In this document: positions 33,412 through 43,631 of the stretch, piece after piece | Layout of the letters: each line of letters begins with the position of its first letter | How positions within the stretch are numbered: the first letter of the stretch is position 1 | Origin: Vishniacozyma victoriae | Lineage: Eukaryota; Basidiomycota; Tremellomycetes; Tremellales; Bulleribasidiaceae | Reading direction: 5' to 3' | Assembly (NCBI GenBank): GCA_017654735.1 | Contig: JADPYG010000088.1 | Coordinates: 4,650,001 to 4,714,000, forward strand | Length of the DNA: 64,000 nucleotides | Made by a program: the position numbers and the translations under genes | Notes under the pieces: generated by a model | Database searches by the model: none | What the model saw: the letters and a program-made list of their open reading frames with translations, nothing else | What the model was told of the DNA's origin: nothing

Positions 33412-34718
33412 TCACTTTGTCAACCCCCTCTCTTTCTCCTCCTTCCACCCCTTTTTCTTCCACCCACTCAAATCTCCCGGCCAGAAATCTACAACACCCT
33501 CAACCTCCATCTCATGCGCTAGGATCACCATGATATTCTCCTCGGCGCTCATCCGTGTCATCTGCCCAATCGTATATGTCGCCACGGCCGGGTCGATTGC
33601 TAGAGAGACCTTCCCATCAATAACGGGGAGCGGGTTCCTCTTATCCTCTGATTCTGTTGGAACAGGGAGGTAGAGATCCTGAGAATGTGATGCATCGCCT
33701 CCTAGAAGGACGTCTATTGTTAGCTTGTAAAATTGAGGAATAGCTTACAAGTATCTGGGTTCGCCGTTACTCTAGCTAGAGCCATCAAGTGACCTGTCGT
33801 ATGCTATTCATCAGCTCCTCTTTCTTCCGACGGGGCGTTACAATGAAGGAACTCACTCCTGGGGTATCAATCAACCAGAAACTCCCGTCCCCGAACCAAT
33901 CTACTCCGTTCTCAAAACAACCGACCTCCTCCCATTTCCTCCCTCTCCCGGGTAATCCAACCTCAGAAACCTCCCCTTTCCACTGGGCATCACCCGCATT
34001 CGATGGCGCTGGGAGTTCTACAAATTCGTGTTTCCTGAGCCATTCTGCTGGCCATGCTGAATTTGGATCGTGTGGGTATCCTGGACCTATTGATTCCAAT
34101 GAGTCTGGACCTAAGATTATAGGTTTGGGGTGTGGGAGGGTATCGAGGTCTCCGCTGGTGATTAGCTTGTTTCGGCCAAGGTGGGATGGGCTTACTAGTC
34201 TGACCGTCAGCTCATGTCCAGAGGGAAGGGTTAGATGGAGACTTACGATCAAAATGTTGGTGACTTAGCATTACACACTTGATCCTCTCCAAGTCGAAGT
34301 TTCCCCTCTCTTAATCGCTGAATAGGACCTTTCCCTCCATGTGGTATAAACTCCTTGAGCGGTCCATCTACCATAGTCCTAGCATCAGCTGCCTTCCCAC
34401 TTCCATTCGCCAACTCCACGAGGACCAGATGGAGACCCACTTCGGTTCATTCTCCACATCAACCCTTAATCCCAAATCAAACATCCCAGCCCAATCTCCC
34501 TTTTCCACAAGAAAACTCCAACTGGGCGTGTCAATCATTTCACCTTCCTTAGCAGCTGGTGTGAACGCTATACGAGGTGCAGACATTGATGTAGTTGGGA
34601 GTATCGAAAGTTTGACAATATCATCAGAGGATGTCGAGTGGGGGAGTGGGGTGAATGGGTAGGTTGATAAGGGGAGGGGTTTGATTCGGGGGTCATCTTG
34701 CGTGTATTTCTCCGACAT
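33412..34718 (-). CDS. Metallo-beta-lactamase-fold hydrolase (lactonase-like) with a 4-nt exon
   Basis: A hydrolase of the metallo-beta-lactamase superfamily, close to fungal lactonase-like proteins. The first exon (34718-34441) ends in GMFDLGLRVDVEN. The HxHxDH metal motif (LSHQHFDHYGD) is complete only if a 4-nt exon at 34199-34196 is included, between introns 34246-34200 and 34195-34155. Later exons carry ILGPDSLESIGPGYP, LIDTPGHTTGHLMAL (third ligand) and LLGGDASHSQD (bridging Asp). The end is ERGLTK-stop. One difficulty remains: exon 2 (34378-34247) needs a one-base shift near the GGGGAAA run (34300-34306 on the plus strand) to connect KEFIPHGGKGPIQRLREG with NFDLERIKCVMLSH. That shift could be a sequencing indel, a real lesion, or a 7-nt exon with a 64-nt intron. 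Confidence 0.78.
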
Positions 34719-35295
34719 CTTGAAATGAAGAGTGTGAGTGTGCTAGTCAGTGCAAGAGTAACGAGGAGTAGACGGTGAGGTTGGCTATAATTTCCCTGGT
34801 AGATGTGCGTTGCCGGATGTCGACATTAGGTTAGACAACGTCATCGAATATTCCCAGCTTTCGTGAGACGCGGGGTATCCGGCCAACGCGTTGAAAAGGT
34901 GAAAACCACACCGACTGCCTCAAGCAAGGGTCTATCGATGTCATCATGCGTCACACCCAGACATTGAAAAGGCAAAAGGCAAGAAGCAAAAAGAAATGAA
35001 CCACAACACCTAACAGGATTCGCAAGTGGTCCCCCACCTTGCTACTAACTGGGCGATATCCAGGTTGTCTGCGCAGATCGGACGGGATGCGGAATTTTCT
35101 AGATTCTATGGTCGTGGATGAAACTTTTTCAGAATCTTGGCTATATAACTCGTATCTAGCTACATTGCGTCGAAACGAGGGTCTACAGTCCCCTTTTCAC
35201 CCCTCGGTGACGCAGAACAGCCATACATACCTGTCATATAAGATACGATCATTGTTCGGTTACGCTCCCGTCTTTCAGCTAAAAGACAAAGAGAT
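34719..35295. promoter_or_regulatory. Spacer with the hydrolase promoter and a plus-strand TATA
   Basis: About 580 bp. It holds the promoter of the metallo-beta-lactamase gene (minus strand). A plus-strand TATATAA at 35142-35148 points toward the short frame at 35296. Confidence 0.45.
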
Positions 35296-35403
35296 ATGAT
35301 TGCCTTTCAACTCCTGTTGTTGACATCTCTCCTTCATGAATTTGATGGCTTATGCTATACATGTGGCTACAATTCGTTCCCTATCCGAAATACAAAGCCC
35401 TAG
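35296..35403 (+). CDS. Possible 35-residue secreted or membrane micropeptide
   Basis: A short frame begins MIAFQLLLLTSLLHEFDGLC and continues YTCGYNSFPIRNTKP, i.e. a signal-peptide-like hydrophobic start and a CxxC. A TATATAA lies 154 bp upstream on the same strand. Its last bases overlap the stop codon of the ABCF gene on the other strand. It is short enough to arise by chance and no relative is known, so it is listed with low confidence. Confidence 0.2.
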   Translation: MIAFQLLLLTSLLHEFDGLCYTCGYNSFPIRNTKP

Positions 35404-37880
35404 ATATCCTTCCGCCTAGCCAGTCGACGAGCTACAATCTCTTCATACTCTTTCATTCCCCCAATCCTCTTCATCTTCCCTTTACTGACCATCACTGTAT
35501 CGCCTGGTTCTCCATCGGGGTCTTCGTCCATTGCTTTACGCTCCACTACTACCGAGCTGAACCATCTGCCATATCAGCTCAGGTTCATCAAGACGGTGAT
35601 CTGGCTGGAAGGTCGAGCTTGGTGAGGGATATGTCACTTACCGGTCGTGTGTGATTAGTAAGATCGCTCCTGACCAGGATCGTAATGCCCTCGCCAAAGC
35701 CCGGATGGAATACGCATCGAGATGAGTAGTGACCTCATCCAATACCCTACTCATCAGCTCATTCCCCAAACCCGACGATAGGACAAACAGTAATTGAGGT
35801 GGTTTGAACAATAACAAAGCAAGTGCCAACCTAACTTTCTGACCCCCAGAAAGTAATCCGATAGGAACATGACTCGCCGTCCTCCCTTGTAACCCTAAAC
35901 CGCCCAGAAAACCCCTCGCAGTCTGCTCAGTCACTGTTTCGCCTAAAGATTCAAAGTGTTCCATAAAGTGCGCTAGCGGTGGGGAGGCGACGTTCAGGGA
36001 TTCGACAATGTGTTGACTGAAGTAACCTATGCGCAAGGACGGATGAGATGTTACGGTACCATTAGAAGCCTTGAGGTCGGATGTGATGAGTTTCGCTAAT
36101 GTAGACTTTCCTTGACCGTTCTAACTGTTAGGTCTGCCGGTCGAAATCGAGGATCACTTACAGATCCGACGATCGCGGTTCTACTACCCGGGAATATAGT
36201 CAAGGTCAATCCCTCCAAAATCACTTTCTTCCCATATCCCACCGAAACATTCTCCAGACTGATCAATACTCCTCCCCGGATCTCTGGTGGAGGAGGGATC
36301 TTCCACGCCAATTCCATCTCCGCCCGCTCAACGACAACATCCGCCCGACTTGTAAGGTGATATCCAGCCAGATCACGATTCAGCTTGAACCTAGTTCCCT
36401 TTGCTGATTTCTCGAGTCCCATTCGATCTTGTAATTTCTTCTCCCTTGATTTGACTGATCGCATACGAGCATCGTCACCAGTTGCTTTAGCCAGCTTCCG
36501 ACCGTTTTGGATTGATGCTTCAATCTGTCATCAGCTTTACCCTCGTCGAGAGTGGACTTACATGTTCTCTCTTCTTATCCATTGCGGACACTACTTTTTC
36601 TTTATGTACCCTCTCCTCCGCTTCCACGGTCTGCATGGCAGTAGGTGTTCCATCGAAGTAATCAAGTCTCTGTTCCCGTAAACAAATTGTCTGTTCACTC
36701 AATCGATCCAGGAAGACTTGATCATGGGAGGTGATGACGAGGGTATTGTAATTCATCGATTCTTTGAGAAACTTCTCGAGCCATAGGATCGATTGGAGAT
36801 CCTACATATTAGTGACGTCGATGAAAAGTCGTACCATGAAATTGCTCGGCTCATCCAAGATCAACAGATCCGTCTGAACGATCAAGGCCGTCGCTAAGCG
36901 ACATCTTGATCGCCAGCCGCCTGATAGTGAGGTGAAAGGAGAAGACATCATCTCCTCCTTGAACCCCAGTCCACGTAATATTCGGATAGCTTCAGATTCG
37001 GCATTATCGCTTTCCAACTTCATCGTTAGCTTCCGCCGGGAATAAGAGGCCGTACAAGATCAAGAGTGACTTGGACCTCTGACAACATCTCAGCAGCTCT
37101 TAGATGAACATCATCCTCCACGGTCAACTTGGTCAACCTTAAATCAGCTTGGAATCGTATTTGACAGGAATCGAAGCTTACTTGGCTTCTGCTGCCTCCA
37201 ATTCCTTTTCAGCTTTGATCTCATCAGATCTAGCTTCCCAGCCCCTAGCCCCTGATCTCAATAATGCCATTCTCCTAGCTTCTTCCAATTCCTCATTCTT
37301 CCTCTCCAACATCAATTTATCCATCAATCCCTGGGCTCGAGTTGGTTCTGCATCGATGATCTCTTCCAGGACTATCATCAGCACTCCTCTTACTCTAGCA
37401 GGGCTCGACAGGCCTACCGGCTCTTTCTTTCAAGCCTTTTCTCCGCTCTACATGCCCGTCCAGTACTCGCTGTAGGGCGGTCTGGGCACCAGCTGCTTCC
37501 TTCTTCTCTTTATCAGGAGCAGGCTCAGTGTCGACCTGTGACACTATATGGATTCTCAGTGAAGGTGGGATTCCGGGTATGAGCCGATCAGCTAAAGCTT
37601 GGAGGACCGTTGATTTTCCACATCCATTCCTGTCATCAGTCTGTTTTCCACTTATCCCTATCTTCTTCTACCGAGTATAGCTTAAATTTATGGAGGAAGA
37701 GACCCACCTGCCAATTAATACATATCTCACCCCTCCCTTCAACCTGATCCTACCATCTATCAAGATCTCCCTCTCGCCAATAGCGATATTAACGTCATTG
37801 AGATCTACCTCCGAGGCATCACCCTGAACGAGTGGGTTGAAACGAGTTTGTCGTGATGTAGCTACAATTCTGCTTGTCAT
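35400..37880 (-). CDS. ABCF-type ATPase (translation/ribosome biogenesis factor)
   Basis: A soluble twin-ATPase protein with no membrane domain, as in the ABCF family that acts on ribosomes. The N-terminal domain carries Walker A NGCGKST (joined across an intron near 37630-37700), signature LSGGWRSRC, Walker B LLILDEPSNFM and the switch TSHDQVFLDRL. The linker is highly charged. The second domain shows AIVGSNGQGKS-type sequence around 36100-36180, signature LLSGGQKVRLALALLL, Walker B VLDEVTTHLD and switch LLITHDRWF. The end is RRLARRKDI. Length is about 670 residues in about ten exons. Both signatures deviate slightly from the usual LDEPTNHLD, especially in domain 2 (DEVTTHLD). It resembles fungal Arb1/Uup-like ABCF proteins, but the subfamily is not certain. 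One in-frame intron before domain-2 Walker B has an atypical donor. Confidence 0.83.
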
Positions 37881-38653
37881 GCTCTGCTATGTCGTTCGAT
37901 GCTTGATGCCAAAGCAGTATTTGTATGCATCGTCAGAGTGGGGTAGAGTAGATTGAGTCGGTCGGAACCGTTAGATCAGATTGCCATACACGGATCCGAG
38001 TGACCGAAGACTCGCCGATCAGCTGATCCGGAGAAAGCGGCCGCACTAGAGGTCGGACAGCCAGGCATCCTACAATGGTCGCATCATCGTGACTGTAAAG
38101 ATCTTCCAAATGATCTTCCAAACAGGCACTTCACCATCTCAAGACTGCATCTCGTCGAGGAATCCTTGAGACATTGATGATCGCGAAGTCAAAGTTGTGA
38201 TTTCCGTAGAGGTGATGAAACGCATCTGGAACAGGATTACTGACTCCAGAGTCGAGCACTCCGAAACCCGCTCCATGGATGAAAGGGCATGGTCAGAGAA
38301 TGTGATCCTCAAAAGACCCAATGGCATTGTAAAGTCGTGAGCCGGTGGACGGCAAGACCCAGGCTGGTCGGCTCTTCTGTTCCTCAACGACATCCTGCGA
38401 TGGAAAGGAGTAGCGATCATTGAGGTCGGAGTGCACAGTATCAGACCACCCGCGATGCCAATATCGATTACCCACCGTGCAACAGTGTGAGTAATTGACA
38501 GACTGAAGAGAAAATGTTGAGACTTGTCGGACGCGGTTCGCATTCCGGTTCCGCCTCCACATGAGTGACGTCCTCCGCATCAAGCCTTTCTCACATTTCC
38601 ACCCTTGCCTGTTTCAATATCAACGATCATTCATACAGAAGTAGTAGACGAGG
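37881..38653. promoter_or_regulatory. Divergent promoter between the ABCF and UbiB-fusion genes
   Basis: About 770 bp. A 134-codon minus-strand frame (38139-38543) has no recognisable motif and no promoter element. I see no supported gene. Confidence 0.45.
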
Positions 38654-41600
38654 ATGATCCCAATCGTCCGTAGAGCTCCCCAGTTTGGGTCTCTGACGTA
38701 CCGACGTTGGGCTTCGAGCCGGTCTACGGAAGTCACCGATCGAGAAACCGATCGGTCCCCGGCTCAACCTCGACAACCGCTCACTGGGTCGGCCAAGTTA
38801 CTCGCAGAGGCACTAGAGGAAGAGGAAGCAATCAAGTCATCGCGTGCGGATCTCAAGCATACCCAGGGACCAATATGGGAAGGGGAGGAATCAACACATG
38901 ACGCGGTTCTTAGGATGTTAATGGACGCGCATAAACCGCTTAGAACAGGGGAAGGGGTCAGGCATGATACGGCGGACAAGAAAATTAAAGCGATGGTCAA
39001 AGGGATGGATATGGAGCCCAGGCTAGCCAGTACGGATACGAGCCCGGGGGATATATCGGCAGCAACGACAGAAGAGGGACCCAACCCCCATCGAACAAAC
39101 ATCCCACCTCATCTACATCGACCCTGGCATTCGACGTATACTGGCGCTGACCAGTCTACCGATATACCACAAGTCAAATACGGGACATTCATCAAGCGGA
39201 AAGCAGACGGTGATTCCTTGACCAACATACTGGAATTACATCTACCTCCAGGGGCAGATGGGAAAATGAGGGCTAAAGTCAGGGATGCTCGGAGATCGAA
39301 CAAAGCTACTCGGCGGTATGATCAGGCTAGGGAGGGCGCGATTGATTATCGTCTTGGACTCGGAACGGAAGGAGGTCAGCTCGTGGAATTTGAAGAGATG
39401 GATGATGACGACGAGACGTTCACCGGAAACAGGCAGGTCCGGGGGAACAGTGTGCTGGGAGCTGGAAAGGGCAATGCGAGTGGTATGAAGGCTTGGGGTG
39501 GACTGGTAGAGGATCGTATACAACGTGCTCGAGGTCAGTGATCGCTTATGCGCCAGTCCACAGGAAAGAAGCTGACAAACAGAGGCCGGATTCTTCAAGA
39601 TCACAAAAGGCCACGGTAAACCACTCGTTCGTGATCCCGAAGCGGGTAATCCACATTTGGGTGAGTTCCTTGGAAAATGAGCGACTCTGTGAAGCTGATT
39701 GTCAGATACTGGTTCTCTCTTGATGAACCGAATCGTCAAGCGCCAAGGTGCTCTTCCTGCCTGGATAGAGCTGCAGAACAACCTCGATGCCGCCATCAAC
39801 GCCTTCCGAAACACACTTCTCACTACATACACCACTCACCTAGTCCGAACTATCATTTCCACCAACACCCTCAATCCCCTGCCTCCAGCACATTCGATAC
39901 CAGATCACGATGAAGCTTGGGAAGCTCGAGAGTTGAAGTTTCACGATGAGAACATTCGGCAAATCAACGACCTGACTCGTCGAATGAATGCTCAAGCCCC
40001 AAATGTCGCTCGGAGACCTTTGTTGGTCCGCGAGATGGAGTTGAACCGTGTTAGGGGTGCTCGTCTGAAGGAAAGTGTTTGGGATGAAGTTCAACGACGA
40101 TCCGCCGAGGTCAGGGTGCAATCCTCCAATAGTGCTCCTTCTGGTGCCGTATTTTGGGAAGGCGACGGCTTTGCCTCTCTTCGGAATGCTACACGGCGAT
40201 CACTTTCAACGATAGCGAGACCACTTACTGCGGTTATGGGCCGAAGCGGTGGTCAGCGGAACTCGTTCACTTCGGAACAAGCGGATCAAGCCGGCTCGTC
40301 TCGAGATTCGAATGGACCTAAGCCACTGCGAATCGCGATCGTCGTCGGACTAGGTCTTGCTGGTGTCGTATACCTACGTCGGCCGGTCCGTACCGAATCA
40401 CTCGATTTCGCACCTCCACCTCCTGTCAAGGAGGAGCTTCCTACCGCTGAGCCAGCAAAATCTTTGGGTCCCATCGGCCTCGTCCAGTACTACATTATCG
40501 AACCAATATTCACATTCCTACGATTCTTCCACCTCATCATCCTGTTTGGTCCGGTCATCCTGACGTCACCCATGATCCTTATCGGTGGTCCTGATAAGCG
40601 ACGAAAGCGTGATCGGCCATCTGGGGAGGAAGCAGAAGCTTGGGGAGCAGTCTGGTGGTACGGTTTCTTGGTCAATCAGATGGAACGGGCTGGACCCTCA
40701 TTCATCAAGCTGGGACAATGGGCTGCTAGTCGAGCCGATTTATTCCCCGCCTCACTCTGCGACAAGATGTCGAAACTCCATTCCAACGGTGCTCCCCACT
40801 CAATACGGCATACACGCAAGGTCATTGAAGCGGCTTTCGAAATGCAGTTTGACCAGATCTTTGAACATTTCGAGGACGAACCCATCGGATGTGGAGCTAT
40901 TGCTCAGGTTTACCGTGCCACTCTCAAGCCAGCGGCCATGGGCGGTGACCGCGACACCTCAACCTCTGTCGCTATCAAGGTTCTTCACCCTCGAGTCCGC
41001 AAAACCGTCCGACGAGATATCGCCATCATGTCCATCTTTGCCAATATCATCAATGTATTCCCGGGCATGAACTGGCTCTCGCTTCCAGAGGAGGTATCGG
41101 TCTTTGGAGAAATGATGAACTCTCAACTCGATTTACGTGTCGAGGCAGCCAACTTGGAACGATTTGAAAGGAACTTCAAGGGAAGAGGACATCAGGTTAC
41201 ATATCCCAGACCTATCAAACTAGGTGGTGATCGAGAAGAAACTCAGGATGTCTTGATGGAGGAATTTGAGGATGCTCTACCTCTCAAGCACTTCTTGAGG
41301 AATGGCGGCGGACCATATGACGATCGCATCGCCAACATCGGTCTTGACGCTTTCTTGGTGAGTGCATCCGGGTCTTGGTATGGAATGTATGCTGATTCGT
41401 AGCTCATGCTACTACTCGACAACTGGACTCACGGCGATCTGCATCCGTACGTCATTCTTTGTGGACCTCACTGACGATCAGTGGAAACATCATGGTCCGA
41501 TTCTACAAGCCAACCTCATCCGATTTCCTCAGCCCTTGGATCAAGAAACTAGCTGGAAAGGAAGAAAAGGTCGAGACCACCTTCATTCCACATTCATCTG

Positions 41601-42313
41601 CCGCTGCCGATGACCTTGTCCATGAGCTATCTGCTATCGCACACGACAAGGAGAAATGGCTCGATAGACTGGAGGAATTGGCCGAACAAGGCTACGCACC
41701 TCAACTCGTCTTTATTGATGCTGGATTAGTCACTTCGCTCAACGACAAGAATAGACGCGATTTCCTCGATCTCTTCCGAGCTGTCGCCGAATTCGATGGT
41801 TACAAAGCCGGTAAATTGATGGTTGAGCGATGCCATACACCCGAACATGTCATCGATGAAGAGACATTCGCTTTAAAGATCCAACATCTAGTTCTAAGCG
41901 TGAAGTCAAAGACGTTCTCGCTTGCCAAGATTAAAATTTCCGATATTCTCACGGATGTCCTCAATGCCGTCCGAACACATCACGTCAAATTGGAAGGTGA
42001 TTTCGTCAATACCGTCATTTCCATCCTTTTACTAGAAGGGATCGGCAGACAGCTTGACCCGAATATGGATTTGTTCAAATCTGCTCTACCTATTTTACGT
42101 CAACTCGGTCGTCAGATGGGTACCCGGGAAGCCATTTCCGCGGTTCCCAAGGGTAATATCTGGGCAATGGCCAAGTTGTGGGTATGGGCGGAAGCTCGTG
42201 AGGTCGTAGGTGAAGCTTCGGCCGTCGACCAGTGGATCAAAGTAAGTCATCTTGAGTAGACGAGGGTGTATGTGCTGACTGTACAGTATGATCGTTTGTT
42301 CCCGGCAATCTAG
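38654..42313 (+). CDS. DUF1992 (DNAJC28-type) domain fused to a UbiB/ADCK-type atypical kinase
   Basis: One gene of about 1,140 residues with two conserved parts. The N-terminus (MIPIVRRAPQFGSLTYRRWA) looks like a mitochondrial leader. After a polar region comes the DUF1992 domain found in DNAJC28: EAGFFKITKGHGKPL, SLLMNRIVKRQGALPAWIEL, INDLTRRMNAQAPNVARRPL. The same exon (from about 39706) continues through a probable membrane helix (IAIVVGLGLAGVVYL) into a UbiB kinase of the Cqd1/ADCK2 type: FIKLGQWAASRADLFP, the Ala-rich-loop equivalent GCGAIAQVYRA, VAIKVLHP, catalytic HGDLHPGN (joined across an intron) and metal-binding FIDAGL. Such kinases act in coenzyme Q distribution in mitochondria. 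The last exon adds YDRLFPAI. There are five introns, none between the two domains. Confidence 0.87.
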
Positions 42314-42377
42314 AATTGTGTAACAACATAGAAATATACATGGTGTTGTATGCATAGCTACTCATTACGTCGTTACC

Positions 42378-43481
42378 CTAGCTTCCACTACCACTCGACT
42401 GGCCCTTCCCAAACGCCCTATTAATCGCTCGTACAGGACTCAGCCTAGATGTACCAGGATTCATATCCCATTTTGTCCCTTGAATCTTCTCGCCCGTTGT
42501 CTGAGCCTTTCGATCTTGATAACCTGAACGAAGAATTCGAGTGACTGCATCGTATGAAATACCATATCGCTGCGAGAGAGCCTCTCGGTTAAACGTCTCC
42601 GGGTCGTTGGTATGTAGAGCTCGGAGGCCGGCCATGGCTTGGAATGTAAGTTTCTTGATTGGTGCCCATGGTTCGTTCGGTTCGGGCTGAGACGTTGCGT
42701 ATCTGGTGATACCACCGGCGTGCATTGATCTATGATCGGGTCGTCCGGCAGTCCAATGCTTTCCGCTAGAGCGGTCTAGCTTGTTTGGCTCCCTTCCAAG
42801 TCTCCCATTATCAAATCTCCTTGATCCCTCATCCCTCATTCTAGATGGCCCGCCGCTGTTAGATCCGCCCTTATAATCCATCCTTCCATCTCCTGCCCTT
42901 TCCCGTAGGTCTGCTCCCCTGCTACCACGCCCTTCGTTACCGAAACTGCCAGGTTGTGCTCTTTGAAACTTATCCCTGCCAGACTCGGTTCCCTGGAAGC
43001 GTTCCCCACTTCTGAATGGTCGCCTGTCGAAATCTTCCCCAGGTCCGTAATCTCTAGTCGCAAGGTATGTTGACTTCGGCACCTCCCCTAAGCCTCCTCC
43101 ATTCGGTTTCTTCATTCCAAATCCGACCTTCATTCCAGGTCCATCCTTCTTTCCAAATTTCCCCGATCCTCCGGTCCTCTCCAACCCGGCGTATCGCAAG
43201 CCCTCGTCCCTGTTCGGGCTACCAAACCTAGATCCTGATGTATTGCCGGCTCTCGGGTCTCTGCGGAATGGCGAGTTCCTGAAATCGCCCTCGGAGACAT
43301 CGATTGTCGCCTCTCGGCGTCGTGGTCTGCCAGATCTGTCAATCTCGGGTTTGGGCATGTCATAAGTTTCTTGACATCGGAGAACGGCGTTTATTGGGGT
43401 CGAAGCGAACATCCTGCGACCGTATAGATTGCGTGTGTGCGAGAACAAGCATCGTAGACAGTTGCTGGTCGGTCGAGCCAT
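42378..43481 (-). CDS. RRG9: Rrg9/neugrin-like mitochondrial protein
   Basis: A single exon of 367 residues. The N-terminus (MARPTSNCLRCLFSHTRNLY) is basic and acid-free, fitting mitochondrial import. The middle is disordered and extremely rich in Arg, Gly, Asp and Ser. The C-terminal 100 residues match the Rrg9/neugrin block: WAPIKKLTFQAMAGLRALHT, NDPETFNREALSQRYGISYD, AVTRILRS. In yeast Rrg9 is required for respiratory growth and mitochondrial genome maintenance, and mammalian neugrin acts on mitochondrial 16S rRNA (established knowledge). The Arg/Gly-rich spacer is consistent with RNA binding. It is divergent from the thiamine pyrophosphokinase fusion gene with a 150-bp gap. Confidence 0.7.
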   Translation of the reverse strand: MARPTSNCLRCLFSHTRNLYGRRMFASTPINAVLRCQETYDMPKPEIDRSGRPRRREATIDVSEGDFRNSPFRRDPRAGNTSGSRFGSPNRDEGLRYAGLERTGGSGKFGKKDGPGMKVGFGMKKPNGGGLGEVPKSTYLATRDYGPGEDFDRRPFRSGERFQGTESGRDKFQRAQPGSFGNEGRGSRGADLRERAGDGRMDYKGGSNSGGPSRMRDEGSRRFDNGRLGREPNKLDRSSGKHWTAGRPDHRSMHAGGITRYATSQPEPNEPWAPIKKLTFQAMAGLRALHTNDPETFNREALSQRYGISYDAVTRILRSGYQDRKAQTTGEKIQGTKWDMNPGTSRLSPVRAINRAFGKGQSSGSGS

Positions 43482-43631
43482 GTCGGTATGTTAATTAGTG
43501 ACGGAGTAGCCAAAATCTGGATTCCAGCAGAAGTTAATTCAGCCTACCACCTTACGTAATGCCCACCCCACCTCCCCTTGGCTGTCATGATCCGTCTATG
43601 TGGTCGTTACCTTGACTACACCTGCTAGACC

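Noticed and set aside
34150..34200. Loss of the active-site His in the metallo-beta-lactamase protein (HFDL instead of HFDH)
   Set aside because: The substitution disappears when the 4-nt exon and second intron are recognised; HFDHYGD is then intact.
38139..38543. 134-codon minus-strand frame between the ABCF and UbiB-fusion genes
   Set aside because: It lies in a divergent promoter, overlaps another open frame in a different phase and shows no recognisable sequence.
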